From positions 1 through 37,517 of the forward strand of contig NZ_UQBH01000025.1 of NCBI RefSeq assembly GCF_900539295.1: a stretch of DNA of 37,517 nt, given 5' to 3'. Of this stretch, positions 26,401 through 33,282 are shown in pieces. The position numbers and the translations under genes were made by a program. A model generated the notes under the pieces. It saw only the letters and a program-made list of their open reading frames with translations. It was not told where the DNA came from and did not search any database. The stretch is from an uncultured Megasphaera sp. (GTDB lineage: Bacteria > Bacillota > Negativicutes > Veillonellales > Megasphaeraceae). Every line of letters begins with the position of its first letter. Position 1 is the first letter of the stretch.

Positions 26401-27261
26401 ATTGAATGTCCCAACAATGCCATTCGCCATAGATATATCATCCCCAGAACCAATTTTGTTGTTTATACCATAAATCGAGGAATAATCTGTATTCTTATCG
26501 CTAACAGAGTTATGTCCGGTAACCGTGGTCTCCTTCCCTAAAGCTTTAGCCCCGTATCCAACGGCTATTCCATAGTTAATCCCTTGTGCATGATAGCCGA
26601 CGATAACCGATTTTTCAGCAAACTGAGTGTAGTCAGCGCCAGCCTTTTCATCGGGAGTCATAGAACCAATTATGACAGCATCTCTAAGCGTCCTGGTATT
26701 CTGATTATCACCGATAACAATCCCCGATTCCGGAGCACTAATAGTATTATTATTACCAATAAGAGTCAAGCTTTCATAGCCTTTCATATAAGTATAATTG
26801 CCACTAATCTGATTTCCTTTACCAATAAGCAGATCAGATACCGTATCCGTTCTGATCTCTTGTTTTCCGGAAACGGTACCGGAGTTTCTCCCCGTAATGC
26901 TGTTCTTATCGCCGATTACAGTCTGACTCTTACTATTAGTTACCGTATTGCCATCACCTAAAATCTCAGCATCATTACTTGTTGTAACTGTATTCCCGGT
27001 TCCTACCACACGAACCGTCGTATCATCAGTCACTGTATTCGTCGTGCCAGCAGCCGTCCCACTGTCTACGATGATGTTATCCGCCGCATAGGAAGGCATC
27101 CCCATGCCGGAGAAGCTCAATCCTGCCAGAACCATCGTCGCTAAAGCAGTTTTTTTCACGACATGACTTCCATTGCTTTTCGTACGGCTGTTAGCCATTT
27201 CCGATACGACGACGTAGCAATGTTTGACCCGACTCCAAATAACGCGATAAATCTTATTCAT
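23473..27261 (-). CDS. Trimeric autotransporter adhesin 3 (YadA/Hia type), longest
   Basis: 1262 residues from the ATG at 27261 (GGAAAGGAGC upstream); 12 further N-terminal residues in the longer frame are unsupported. ESPR (NKIYRVIWSRVKHCYVVVSE), signal core with cleavage near SYA|AD (about 59/60), and a first hep_Hag head (about 65-530). A GYDPVT connector and YadA stalk motif follow, then a second head (about 600-870) with a second GYDPLT connector and stalk motif (about 870-940), a long stalk, and the anchor ending about residue 1198. The tail of about 64 residues is a coiled coil (AQHSTIEALQSKVEKQEQEN ... RQLSAQR). Having two head-connector-stalk modules suggests internal duplication. 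It is predicted to be a surface fibre, and adhesion is inferred from the family. Its anchor matches the short adhesin and its promoter matches adhesin 1. Confidence 0.93.
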   Translation of the reverse strand: MNKIYRVIWSRVKHCYVVVSEMANSRTKSNGSHVVKKTALATMVLAGLSFSGMGMPSYAADNIIVDSGTAAGTTNTVTDDTTVRVVGTGNTVTTSNDAEILGDGNTVTNSKSQTVIGDKNSITGRNSGTVSGKQEIRTDTVSDLLIGKGNQISGNYTYMKGYESLTLIGNNNTISAPESGIVIGDNQNTRTLRDAVIIGSMTPDEKAGADYTQFAEKSVIVGYHAQGINYGIAVGYGAKALGKETTVTGHNSVSDKNTDYSSIYGINNKIGSGDDISMANGIVGTFNKVDSSSNSMVFGSGNRVTNAVGDMTVGMGAKPSDINMYVLVGHSGYGYGYTDYVSELMGEYASVNGGSVFAVGNSNISDYARDSSVIGTANILNGTATAASAYNTIAGYRNSGTNVSNVSVIGTGNKLSSETTDVVIGDYHELSGGSNNVILGSMAVKEETVTRTYTPKLKDPDTGVEYEDDPITYTFTVKTPVKAHTENISNAVMLGYNTDVTKSGGVALGAEAVASTAAGEAGYDPVTKENSTDTSAAWKSTLAAVSVGDSTDSANIKTRQITNVAAGTEDTDAVNVAQLKKVQTQLDANSVHYFSTKSAQTGSGTNYLNDGAAGTDSIVIGINSSSKGNNSTVLGNNVSVVGDKNEFNSSIVVGQNIDVDGTHNAVFATDYENGDHRVTKVFGEQNTVLGVGNLVGYTAVQNGNEWTYTKNDYGSDQNVAVGLLNTVSGGSIAVGTSSEVETLGTSFGHANKIQGSMMEGGQLRIALGNYLTVKGEMGLAVGNSAKVDGDWAIAIGNNSRDETTTTAQGAYAIALGTNAKAMNTSALALGTSSAVSGFYATALGTAAKATVTQGVALGSFSTADRAGGILGYDPLTKKESTSNTAAWKSVLGAVSVGGQVNYSDGTTGQATRQITNVAAGSADTDAVNVAQLKQVQQSVSDAVKEGKTIIEAGDNVTVEKGSTDNSYKISAKDTTLKDSDSALSLDGNKLKLEIEDTAGNKVSGSVELDQIGSAIDTKNTIAKAEGGHIDFTTKANEYGGTEYSLSVVTDGKVEAGNTGIVTGDTVYNETRVAKDGEYVKQVNSAGENLSILDSQVKTNAESITDLSSNVTNLNSRVSSLDTRINRVGAGAAALAALHPQDYDPSAKWDFAAGYGNYKSANAVAIGAFYRPTNDVLFSIGTSMGGGENMFNAGVSFKFGSSNEYSNYSKASLAEVVSEQSKQLEAQHSTIEALQSKVEKQEQENQELRAQVQEIMRQLSAQR
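23670..23930. repeat. Near-identical YadA anchor block, copy in adhesin 3
   Basis: Partner of 22070-22340; see that entry. Confidence 0.7.
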
Positions 27262-27308
27262 AAAAAAGCTCCTTTCCGATTCCGTTATTATTTTCACCTT
27301 ACCTTATA

Positions 27309-27337
27309 AGTATATATAATTTATAAAAATCAGTAAA
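27309..27337 (-). promoter_or_regulatory. Promoter of adhesin 3
   Basis: Minus strand: TTTACT (27332-27337), 17-bp spacer, TATACT (27309-27314). Upstream, TGACAAAATAACAA and ATAAAACGACTC have close counterparts upstream of the orphan promoter at 23230-23258, so a shared regulator site is possible. Confidence 0.7.
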
Positions 27338-27433
27338 GTTTGTTGTTATTTTGTCATTTTTATATTATTTTCGAGTCGTTTTATTCATCATCAACGGTTA
27401 TTATCTAAATACTTTCACTTTTCCCAAATTTCT

Positions 27434-27484
27434 CAAAAAAAGAACGACAGAAACATCACCGTTTCCAGTGACGATTCTGTCGTT
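27434..27484 (-). terminator. Terminator of the TetR-type gene
   Basis: AACGACAGAA (27443-27452) pairs with TTCTGTCGTT (27475-27484) around an inner TCAC/GTGA stem; on the minus strand CTTTTTTTG follows. It is about 150 bp after the TetR stop. Confidence 0.8.
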
Positions 27485-27637
27485 ACTTCATGCTATTTAT
27501 CTTAAGTCATACTAAAAATTTAACACAGCCTAAATCGGCGTATCCGAAAATTTAACGGGGCTTCCCTGACGCCGGTCTCATCAACAAACGAAGCGTCGCC
27601 ATCGACGCTGCATAGGATTCCCCCGTAATATCGCGAT

Positions 27638-28270
27638 TTAGCTCCATTTATCACAGTTCAGTCCTCGTAGAATAAATTGCAAGATCCTTTTTTGCAGGCG
27701 ATACCACTCCTTTTCTTTTAATGCCAATAAATCGCGGTTGACGGCACTGCTTCCAGTAACGATAAATTTAAAAAGGAGTTCTGCTTCGTCTTGGTTCAGA
27801 TGGAGCTCTTTCATGAGTACGGGTACGATTTTAGGACATTCATGCTGATATATTTTTTGAACGATAATCGGGGATACATCCAAATCCTTTACAAGGAAGC
27901 GATAATCTTCAAGTTCCAAATATTTATGGCATGGAGGAAAAAGCGACCGGTCCTTCGGTAATTCGTCATCATTCGTTTGGCTTAACATGCATTGTAATTT
28001 TTTAAGGGACCCTTGCTTTTCCTTTGGCGTCATAGAATCGATAAGATGCAGACTATCATTAATGATCTCTTCCAACAAGTCATCAATGGTATTGTAGTAC
28101 AAATAAAAGGTGCCTCTGGCAATATGTGCTTCTCGACACAGGACGGTAATCCGAATTTCCCGAAAAGGTCGTTTTTTCAGCATGAGCAGCAGCGTTTCTT
28201 TTATGTGATTTCGAGTATCGACAGATAAGGGTCGTTTCGTTTCTGTCTTTTTGTTTCGGCTTTGAGTCAA
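27638..28270 (-). CDS. TetR family transcriptional regulator
   Basis: 210 residues from a TTG at 28270, which has AAGGAG 7 nt upstream. An ATG at 28297 would add nine residues but has no ribosome binding site. The N-terminal helix-turn-helix (about residues 20-65) reads IKETLLLMLKKRPFREIRIT, then CREAHIARGTFYLYYNTIDDL, the usual TetR recognition helix (GTFYxYY). The remaining 140 residues are the ligand-binding/dimer domain and resemble TetR_C of the YxaF/DhaS type only loosely. It is divergent from an isochorismatase-family gene, with two operator-like repeats between them, so it probably represses that gene and itself. The ligand is unknown. Confidence 0.87.
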   Translation of the reverse strand: MTQSRNKKTETKRPLSVDTRNHIKETLLLMLKKRPFREIRITVLCREAHIARGTFYLYYNTIDDLLEEIINDSLHLIDSMTPKEKQGSLKKLQCMLSQTNDDELPKDRSLFPPCHKYLELEDYRFLVKDLDVSPIIVQKIYQHECPKIVPVLMKELHLNQDEAELLFKFIVTGSSAVNRDLLALKEKEWYRLQKRILQFILRGLNCDKWS

Positions 28271-28357
28271 TGTAAATCTCCTTACTGTTGAAATCATAGA
28301 TGAATGATTATCTTTTATTTTATCACGGAGAATAGGCTTTCTGTAGCAATCTTATCC

Positions 28358-28444
28358 AACTATAGACACATTTCAATTTCTGTATATTCTTTCGGTACTG
28401 CTCCGTCTAACTATAGACATATTCCAACTTCTGTATATTGTTTC
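28358..28444. promoter_or_regulatory. Duplicated operator-like sequence between TetR and isochorismatase genes
   Basis: Two 36-bp direct repeats 51 bp apart (28358-28393 and 28409-28444) differ at about five positions. Each has the form CTATAGACA...TTCTGTATATT, an imperfect inverted pair (ATAGACA/TGTATAT). The second overlaps the -35 box of the isochorismatase promoter, the expected place for a repressor. Confidence 0.6.
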
Positions 28445-28466
28445 TGAATATGCCTCTCACTATAAT
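28438..28466 (+). promoter_or_regulatory. Promoter of the isochorismatase-family gene
   Basis: TTGTTT (28438-28443), 17-bp spacer, TATAAT (28461-28466), about 55 bp before the ATG. Confidence 0.72.
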
Positions 28467-28521
28467 AAGGGGTGTAAGGAATATTTATTAATGTATCGTT
28501 TTCTAATGAAAGGAGATTAAC

Positions 28522-29205
28522 ATGGAACTTTACAAAAATTTTGACGGAAAAGCCCCAATGATTGACGTGAATGACGCTGCAATGCTGCTCATTGACCACC
28601 AAAGCGGTTTATTCCAATGTATCGGCGATATTGATTTCCTGCGCATTCGTGACAGAGCCATTGCGCTGGCTGAAGCGGCGACGTTAGTAAATATGCCCGT
28701 TATTACCACCGCCTCCGTCCCCCAAGGTCCCAACGGTCCGTTGATTCCGGAACTCCATGAAGCCGCGCCTCATGCGGTATATGTAGCTCGCCGCGGAGAA
28801 GTTAATTCTTGGGATTGCAAAGAATTCGTAGACGCCGTAAAAGCAACCGGCAAAAAGACCTTGATCATTGCCGGTACGGTAACCAGCGTTTGCATGGCCT
28901 TACCGGCTCTGTCCGCGGTAAACGAAGGATACCGTGTATTTGCAGTGCCCGACGCTTCCGGTACGTATTCACAAGAAGCAGCTATCGCTACCATGATGCG
29001 CCTTACCCAAGCAGGTGTCGTTATAACTGACGCCGGTGCCGTATTAGCCGAATTACAGCGCACCTGGCATACGCCAAAAGCCGATGCCTGGGCTCAGATT
29101 TGGGGCCGTATTTTTACCAACTATCGGCTGCTGTTAGAAAGCTATGCAAAAGCCGTAGAAGTAACGAAAACAGGCGAACCGATGGATAATGAACGCGAAG
29201 ATTAA
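28522..29205 (+). CDS. Isochorismatase family (YcaC-like) hydrolase
   Basis: 227 residues; the ATG follows AAAGGAGATTAAC. The cysteine-hydrolase triad is visible: D25 (LLIDHQSGLF), a basic residue at 90/91 (VARRGEVNSW), and C124 within the loop GTVTSVCMALPAL (nucleophile). The match to YcaC is good in length and motifs. The substrates of YcaC-type proteins are not established. The family breaks C-N or C-O bonds such as amides, so a nicotinamidase-like or isochorismate role is not claimed. It is single-gene, ended by a terminator at 29256-29299, and apparently controlled by the divergent TetR-type regulator. Confidence 0.9.
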   Translation: MELYKNFDGKAPMIDVNDAAMLLIDHQSGLFQCIGDIDFLRIRDRAIALAEAATLVNMPVITTASVPQGPNGPLIPELHEAAPHAVYVARRGEVNSWDCKEFVDAVKATGKKTLIIAGTVTSVCMALPALSAVNEGYRVFAVPDASGTYSQEAAIATMMRLTQAGVVITDAGAVLAELQRTWHTPKADAWAQIWGRIFTNYRLLLESYAKAVEVTKTGEPMDNERED

Positions 29206-29255
29206 GGCGCTTCCTATTCCAAATTGATTTATAAAAAGTAATATCCTCATAAAGT

Positions 29256-29299
29256 AAGGCCGACGGAACCGGTATTTACCAGTCCCGTCGGCCTTTTAT
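29256..29299. terminator. Bidirectional terminator between isochorismatase gene and Opu operon
   Basis: AAGGCCGACGG (29256-29266) pairs with CCGTCGGCCTT (29285-29295), followed by a T run on the plus strand. It is also suitable for the minus-strand transporter operon ending at 29364. Confidence 0.85.
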
Positions 29300-29363
29300 T
29301 TGTTTCTATAGCAAGCATATTCCCAGCGATTTGCAGAAGGAATATTTATGACATATTATGAAT

Positions 29364-30881
29364 CTACTCTTTGAGCAGCCCTTTCGACACTAAGTAGGCC
29401 CGCGCTACGTCAGCCGCCGGCTTGCCTTCGATATCGACTTCGTAATTCATCTTGAGCATTTCTTCCGTCGTAATCATGTGAGCCAGCTTATTCAGGACCG
29501 GCACCAACTGGGGATACTTCTTGATCGTGTCGGCCCGAAGGAGGGGTGCCCCCTGATAAGGCGGGAACAGGCCCTTGTCGTCTTCCAGCATGACCAGATC
29601 GTGGGTGATGATTTCCGGATCCGTCGAGAAAACGTCGATGACGTCGACATTGTCCTTGTCGATGGCTTCGTAACGAAGGCTCGGTTCCATGGTGACGACG
29701 GGAAGATTCAGGCCGTACAGGGATTTCAGGCCCTTATTGCCGTCTTCGCGGTCGTTAAATTCCAAGGAGAAGCCGGCTCTGGCCGTATTTTCTACCTTTT
29801 TCAAATCGGAAATCGTCTTGAGGCCGTACTGCTCGGCATAGGAGCGTTTCACGGCAATGGCATAGGTATTTTGGTAGGCCATGGGTTCCAAGAAGACCAG
29901 GTCATCCTGTTTCAAGATGCCTGCTTTGGCCGCTTCATAAACGGTTTCCGGATTGTTGGACAAGCCCGTCATGGGCGGCTTAATCAAGGACGACGTAACC
30001 GTTCCCGTAAATTCGGGGTACATATCGATAGAGCCGTTTTTCAGAGCTTCATATAAGAAACTGGTCTTGCCGAAACTGGGCTTCACCGTCACCTTGATAT
30101 CCGTTTCGTCTTCGATCAGGTCTTTGTACATATTGATTAAAATTTCCGGCTCCGACCCCAATTTTCCGGCAGCGATGAGGGTATTCCCGGACAGGCCGCC
30201 GATGTTGACCGTCGATAAGACCAGGAGGGCCAAGGCCGTCACGAAGGACAGGCCGATGACTTTCAGCGAGCGTTTTTCTAAGAATTTGATGAGGGCGCTG
30301 ACGACGACAGCCAATAAGGCCGCCGTAATGGCCCCGATGAGGATGAGAGCCGAATTATTTCGATCGATGCCCAGAAGGATGAAGGTCCCCAATCCCCCGG
30401 CCCCGATCAAGGCTCCGAGGGTCGCCGTCCCGATGAGCATGACTGACGACGTGCGGATGCCGCCGATGATAGACGGCATGGCCAGGACGAGTTCAAATTT
30501 TTTCAGCTTTTCCATACGGCTCATGCCGAAGGCTTCGGCCGCTTCCTGAAGGAGGGGATCGATGCCCTGCAGGCCCGTAATGGTGTTCTGCAAAATGGGA
30601 AACAGGCCGTAGATGACCAGGGCCACGATGGCCGGCACCTTGCCGATTCCCAGGAAAGGAATGAAGAGCCCCAACAGGGCCAGGGACGGGATGGTCTGTA
30701 AAATTCCGGCCAGCTGCAGAGTTACTTCCGAGGCTTTCTTATACTTTACGATGAAGATGGCAAAGGGCACGGCCAGTAAAATGGCTACGAAGAGGGCAAT
30801 CATCGAAATTTGCACGTGCTCCAGCAATAATTGTACCAATTCGCCCTGTCGCTCACTAAATGTACTCATTAAGTTTTCCAT
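29364..30881 (-). CDS. Betaine/carnitine/choline-type ABC transporter, permease-substrate-binding fusion
   Basis: 505 residues. The first 210 form a ProW/OpuCB-type permease: several membrane helices and the EAAxxxGxxxxxxL-like coupling loop (LLQEAAEAFGMSRMEKLKKF, about 113-132). The rest (about 235-505) is an OpuAC-type binding protein (ILINMYKDLIEDETDIKVTV, MYPEFTGTVTSSLI, DVFSTDPEI) facing the cell exterior. Such fusions are common in Firmicutes. The start ATG has GAGGGG upstream and lies 3 bp after the ATPase stop, so the two genes are coupled. The exact quaternary-amine substrate cannot be told; an osmolyte or, as in Listeria BilE, an efflux or bile-related role are both possible. Confidence 0.9.
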   Translation of the reverse strand: MENLMSTFSERQGELVQLLLEHVQISMIALFVAILLAVPFAIFIVKYKKASEVTLQLAGILQTIPSLALLGLFIPFLGIGKVPAIVALVIYGLFPILQNTITGLQGIDPLLQEAAEAFGMSRMEKLKKFELVLAMPSIIGGIRTSSVMLIGTATLGALIGAGGLGTFILLGIDRNNSALILIGAITAALLAVVVSALIKFLEKRSLKVIGLSFVTALALLVLSTVNIGGLSGNTLIAAGKLGSEPEILINMYKDLIEDETDIKVTVKPSFGKTSFLYEALKNGSIDMYPEFTGTVTSSLIKPPMTGLSNNPETVYEAAKAGILKQDDLVFLEPMAYQNTYAIAVKRSYAEQYGLKTISDLKKVENTARAGFSLEFNDREDGNKGLKSLYGLNLPVVTMEPSLRYEAIDKDNVDVIDVFSTDPEIITHDLVMLEDDKGLFPPYQGAPLLRADTIKKYPQLVPVLNKLAHMITTEEMLKMNYEVDIEGKPAADVARAYLVSKGLLKE

Positions 30882-30884
30882 AGT

Positions 30885-31604
30885 TTACCCCTCGTAGAAA
30901 AAACGTTTGACAACTTCATGGGCCGGATGGTCCTTGACCGTTTGCGGCGTGTCGAGCTGTACGACTTCACCGCTGCTCATGACGCAGATGCGCTCGCCAA
31001 GTTTTACGGCTTCGGCCATGTCGTGGGTGACAAAGACGATGGTCATTTTAAAGCTTTCGTGGAGGTGCTTGATGAGCTCCTGCAATTGATTGCGGCTGAT
31101 GGGATCGAGGGCGCTGAAAGGTTCATCCATGAGGAGGATGTCCGGTTTGGCCACGATGGCCCGCAGGATGCCGACTCGCTGCTGTTCACCGCCGGAAAGG
31201 TCGCGAGGATAGCGGTTCATATACTGATCGGCGTCGAGACCGACCAGAGACAGATAAGCGCGAATCGTCTTCTGCCGTTCGGCCTTGGGCCAGCCCTTCA
31301 TTTCCGGGATGATCTCGATGTTTTCATAGACCGTCAAATTGGGAAAGAGAGCGCCGGTCTGGAGGACGTAGCCGATGTTCATGCGCAGCTTTCTCGGCTC
31401 GAGCTGACTGATGTCAGTCCCGTCGATGAGGACCGTCCCTTCTGTCGGCGTCAAGAGACGGTTGATCATCTTAAGGGTCGTCGTCTTGCCGCTTCCGCTG
31501 GTCCCGACGATGACGAAGAATTCGCCGCTCTTGATGGTTAGGCTCATGTGCTGTAAGGCTGGTTTCTTGTCATAAATTTTGCTTACGTTTTTAAATTCAA
31601 TCAT
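30885..31604 (-). CDS. Betaine-type ABC transporter ATP-binding protein
   Basis: 239 residues from the ATG at 31604, which has AGGTGA upstream and overlaps the end of the MarR gene by 8 bp. Walker A (GTSGSGKTT, about 37-45), Q-loop (YVLQTGALFPNL), signature (LSGGEQQRVGILRA), Walker B (ILLMDEPFSALD) and H-loop (VTHDMAEA) are all intact. It matches ProV/OpuCA/YehX-type ATPases but ends after the ATPase domain, lacking the CBS domains that sense ionic strength in OpuA-type proteins. It powers the permease-binding protein fusion just downstream. Confidence 0.92.
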   Translation of the reverse strand: MIEFKNVSKIYDKKPALQHMSLTIKSGEFFVIVGTSGSGKTTTLKMINRLLTPTEGTVLIDGTDISQLEPRKLRMNIGYVLQTGALFPNLTVYENIEIIPEMKGWPKAERQKTIRAYLSLVGLDADQYMNRYPRDLSGGEQQRVGILRAIVAKPDILLMDEPFSALDPISRNQLQELIKHLHESFKMTIVFVTHDMAEAVKLGERICVMSSGEVVQLDTPQTVKDHPAHEVVKRFFYEG

Positions 31605-32043
31605 GGTAGTCACCTGTAGTCCTTGCCAGTGCATCTGTAAACTTACGGCTAATGCGTAATAACAGGTCCTGCTCGTCTGCCGTCAATTCGCTCATGGCCA
31701 GCATTTCTGCTTCTTCCAGCCAGTCCAGAACCGACGCTGCGTAGGCCCGCCCTTCTTCAGTCAGTTTGATTCGTTTGATGCGCTTGTCGCCGGGATTTTC
31801 TTCAAAACGGAGGTAGCCCTTTTCCTTAAAAGACTTGATCGTCGCATTGACGACTTGCTTCGTTGAATAGGTCTTTTGGGCAATCTCATTTTGGGGAATC
31901 CCTTCGGGGTTGTAGTAAATCCACATCAAGATCAGCATGGATTTGCTCTGAAGGCCCCGTTTTCTGGCGTAATTCTCAAAAATCGACAGCTGACGGTCCC
32001 GGATTCGAGAATAGGCTTTTGTCTGTTGATAAATGTCAGTCAT
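31597..32043 (-). CDS. MarR family transcriptional regulator
   Basis: 148 residues from the ATG at 32043 (GGTGGTGG upstream), which overlaps the reductase stop by 8 bp; a longer frame to 32157 lies inside the reductase gene and is discarded. The winged helix-turn-helix is clear: GIPQNEIAQKTYSTKQVVNA, then TIKSFKEKGYLRFEENPGDK and the beta-wing RIKRIKLTEEG. The embedding between the reductase and the transporter genes, with overlaps on both sides, suggests that it regulates this whole unit. Ligands of MarR regulators are usually phenolic compounds or oxidants; which applies here is unknown. Confidence 0.9.
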   Translation of the reverse strand: MTDIYQQTKAYSRIRDRQLSIFENYARKRGLQSKSMLILMWIYYNPEGIPQNEIAQKTYSTKQVVNATIKSFKEKGYLRFEENPGDKRIKRIKLTEEGRAYAASVLDWLEEAEMLAMSELTADEQDLLLRISRKFTDALARTTGDYHD

Positions 32044-32992
32044 TGACAACCACCACCTTACCGAAGCTGTTGGCACTATCCAAATAAGCCTGGGCCTCGC
32101 GAATGTCCCGTAAGGAGAAGATTTTCTCCGGCCCGGCATCGATATGGTATTCCGCAATCACGTCGAACAGGGCCTGCAAAGTGCCTTCATCGACGAGTCC
32201 GGAATAGAAGCCCGTAATGTACTTGCCGCTCCCCAATTCGGTGATGATGTCGAAATCGTCGAGGGTCCATGTTCCGCCTAAGAGGCCGGTGTTGCAAAGA
32301 ATCCCACCGTCTTTCAGATGGGCCAAACTGTCGGCCATGGCGGATGGACCGACTAAGTCGGCAATTTTATCGAAGGCCAGGGCCGTGTCGAGGCGTCCCT
32401 CATTTTCAACGACGACGTCATCAAAGCCGGCCGCCTTCAAACGATCGGCCTTACGGGTATTTCGCGTCGAGCCGTACAATCGTACCTTTGGATATTTCCC
32501 TTTCAGGAGTTTAGCAAAGGCCACGCCCACACCACTGGCAGCACCGCGGACGAGGACAGTATCAGCGTTTTCGATTTTCAAATTTTTCAAAGTCCCAAAA
32601 GCCGTGTGGTACGTTTCCGGAACGGCGGCCATAGTCGGCCAGTCCAGATCGGTCTCTACCTTGTAAATCTGCTCATTGGGAAGGAGGACGTATTCGGCAT
32701 AAGAGCCGTCAAAGGCCCGCCCCATTTCACCCATAATAGACACGACTTTGGTTCCTTCGGGAAGCCCTTCCGGCTCCGTACTGCCCGCGACGATGCCGAC
32801 ACATTCGATGCCTAAAATCCGCGGAAAATGCACCGATTCCGAGTAGCCCTGACGAGTGAAAATTTCCGAGCGATTGATGCCGAAGCCCTTTACCTTCACC
32901 AGAGACCAGCCCGGCTTCACCCGCGGCGTCTCGACATCCTGATAGATGAGCTTGTCGACGCCGCCGGCTTCATAGATAACGACTGCTTTCAT
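32036..32992 (-). CDS. Zinc-independent MDR alcohol dehydrogenase / NADPH:quinone oxidoreductase
   Basis: 318 residues, typical of the QOR branch of the medium-chain dehydrogenases. The opening MKAVVIYEAGGVDKLIYQDV and the NADPH-binding loop VRGAASGVGVAFAKLL (about 146-161) are diagnostic. The zinc-binding cysteines and histidine of true alcohol dehydrogenases are absent, so it should be a reductase of quinones or enones. It uses an ATG at 32992 with AAGGGGGG upstream. It is first in a unit with overlapping MarR and transporter genes, and the upstream gap carries TTAGTCAAA repeats. Quinone or electrophile detoxification is the likely role (inference). Confidence 0.87.
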   Translation of the reverse strand: MKAVVIYEAGGVDKLIYQDVETPRVKPGWSLVKVKGFGINRSEIFTRQGYSESVHFPRILGIECVGIVAGSTEPEGLPEGTKVVSIMGEMGRAFDGSYAEYVLLPNEQIYKVETDLDWPTMAAVPETYHTAFGTLKNLKIENADTVLVRGAASGVGVAFAKLLKGKYPKVRLYGSTRNTRKADRLKAAGFDDVVVENEGRLDTALAFDKIADLVGPSAMADSLAHLKDGGILCNTGLLGGTWTLDDFDIITELGSGKYITGFYSGLVDEGTLQALFDVIAEYHIDAGPEKIFSLRDIREAQAYLDSANSFGKVVVVND

Positions 32993-33081
32993 CCCATTCC
33001 CCCCTTATGTGCCAAGCCATCCCGACGCCGTTTCATTGCTAAGGAATTTAAATAGGAGTCCATAAGTCCAACATCGGGATA

Positions 33082-33111
33082 TAATTAGTCAAAACTTTTT
33101 ACTATTTAACT
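33082..33111. promoter_or_regulatory. Imperfect inverted repeat upstream of the reductase operon
   Basis: TTAGTCAAAAC ... TTTAACTA is an inverted repeat with one mismatch in the arms. Together with the palindrome TTAGTCAAATGATTTGACCAA at 33131-33151 it gives two clusters of TTAGTCAAA, candidate sites for the MarR regulator of this operon. Confidence 0.4.
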
Positions 33112-33162
33112 ATAAAACAAAACGAGCCCATTAGTCAAATGATTTGACCAACAGACTCGTTG
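33111..33162 (-). terminator. Terminator of kptA, containing a palindrome
   Basis: AACGAG (33121-33126) pairs with CTCGTT (33156-33161), and GTCAAAT/ATTTGAC forms the inner stem; on the minus strand TTTTGTTTTAT follows. The perfect inner palindrome may double as a regulator site. Confidence 0.6.
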
Positions 33163-33282
33163 ACGATTTTGCAATTTTAAATGAAACCAAGGGGATAATG
33201 CAGATTCCGAAAGCGCGGCGCCTCGAAGCGTTTTCCTTTAGGATACGCCCCTTCCTATGGGGACCTTTCGGCATAACTTTTT

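Noticed and set aside
27552..27647. 31-codon minus-strand frame overlapping the end of the TetR gene
   Set aside because: The nearest purine-rich stretch is 13 nt from the ATG and the peptide matches nothing known to me; chance is more likely.
29478..30056. 192-codon plus-strand frame in the permease-binding protein gene
   Set aside because: Antisense shadow of the OpuAC domain.
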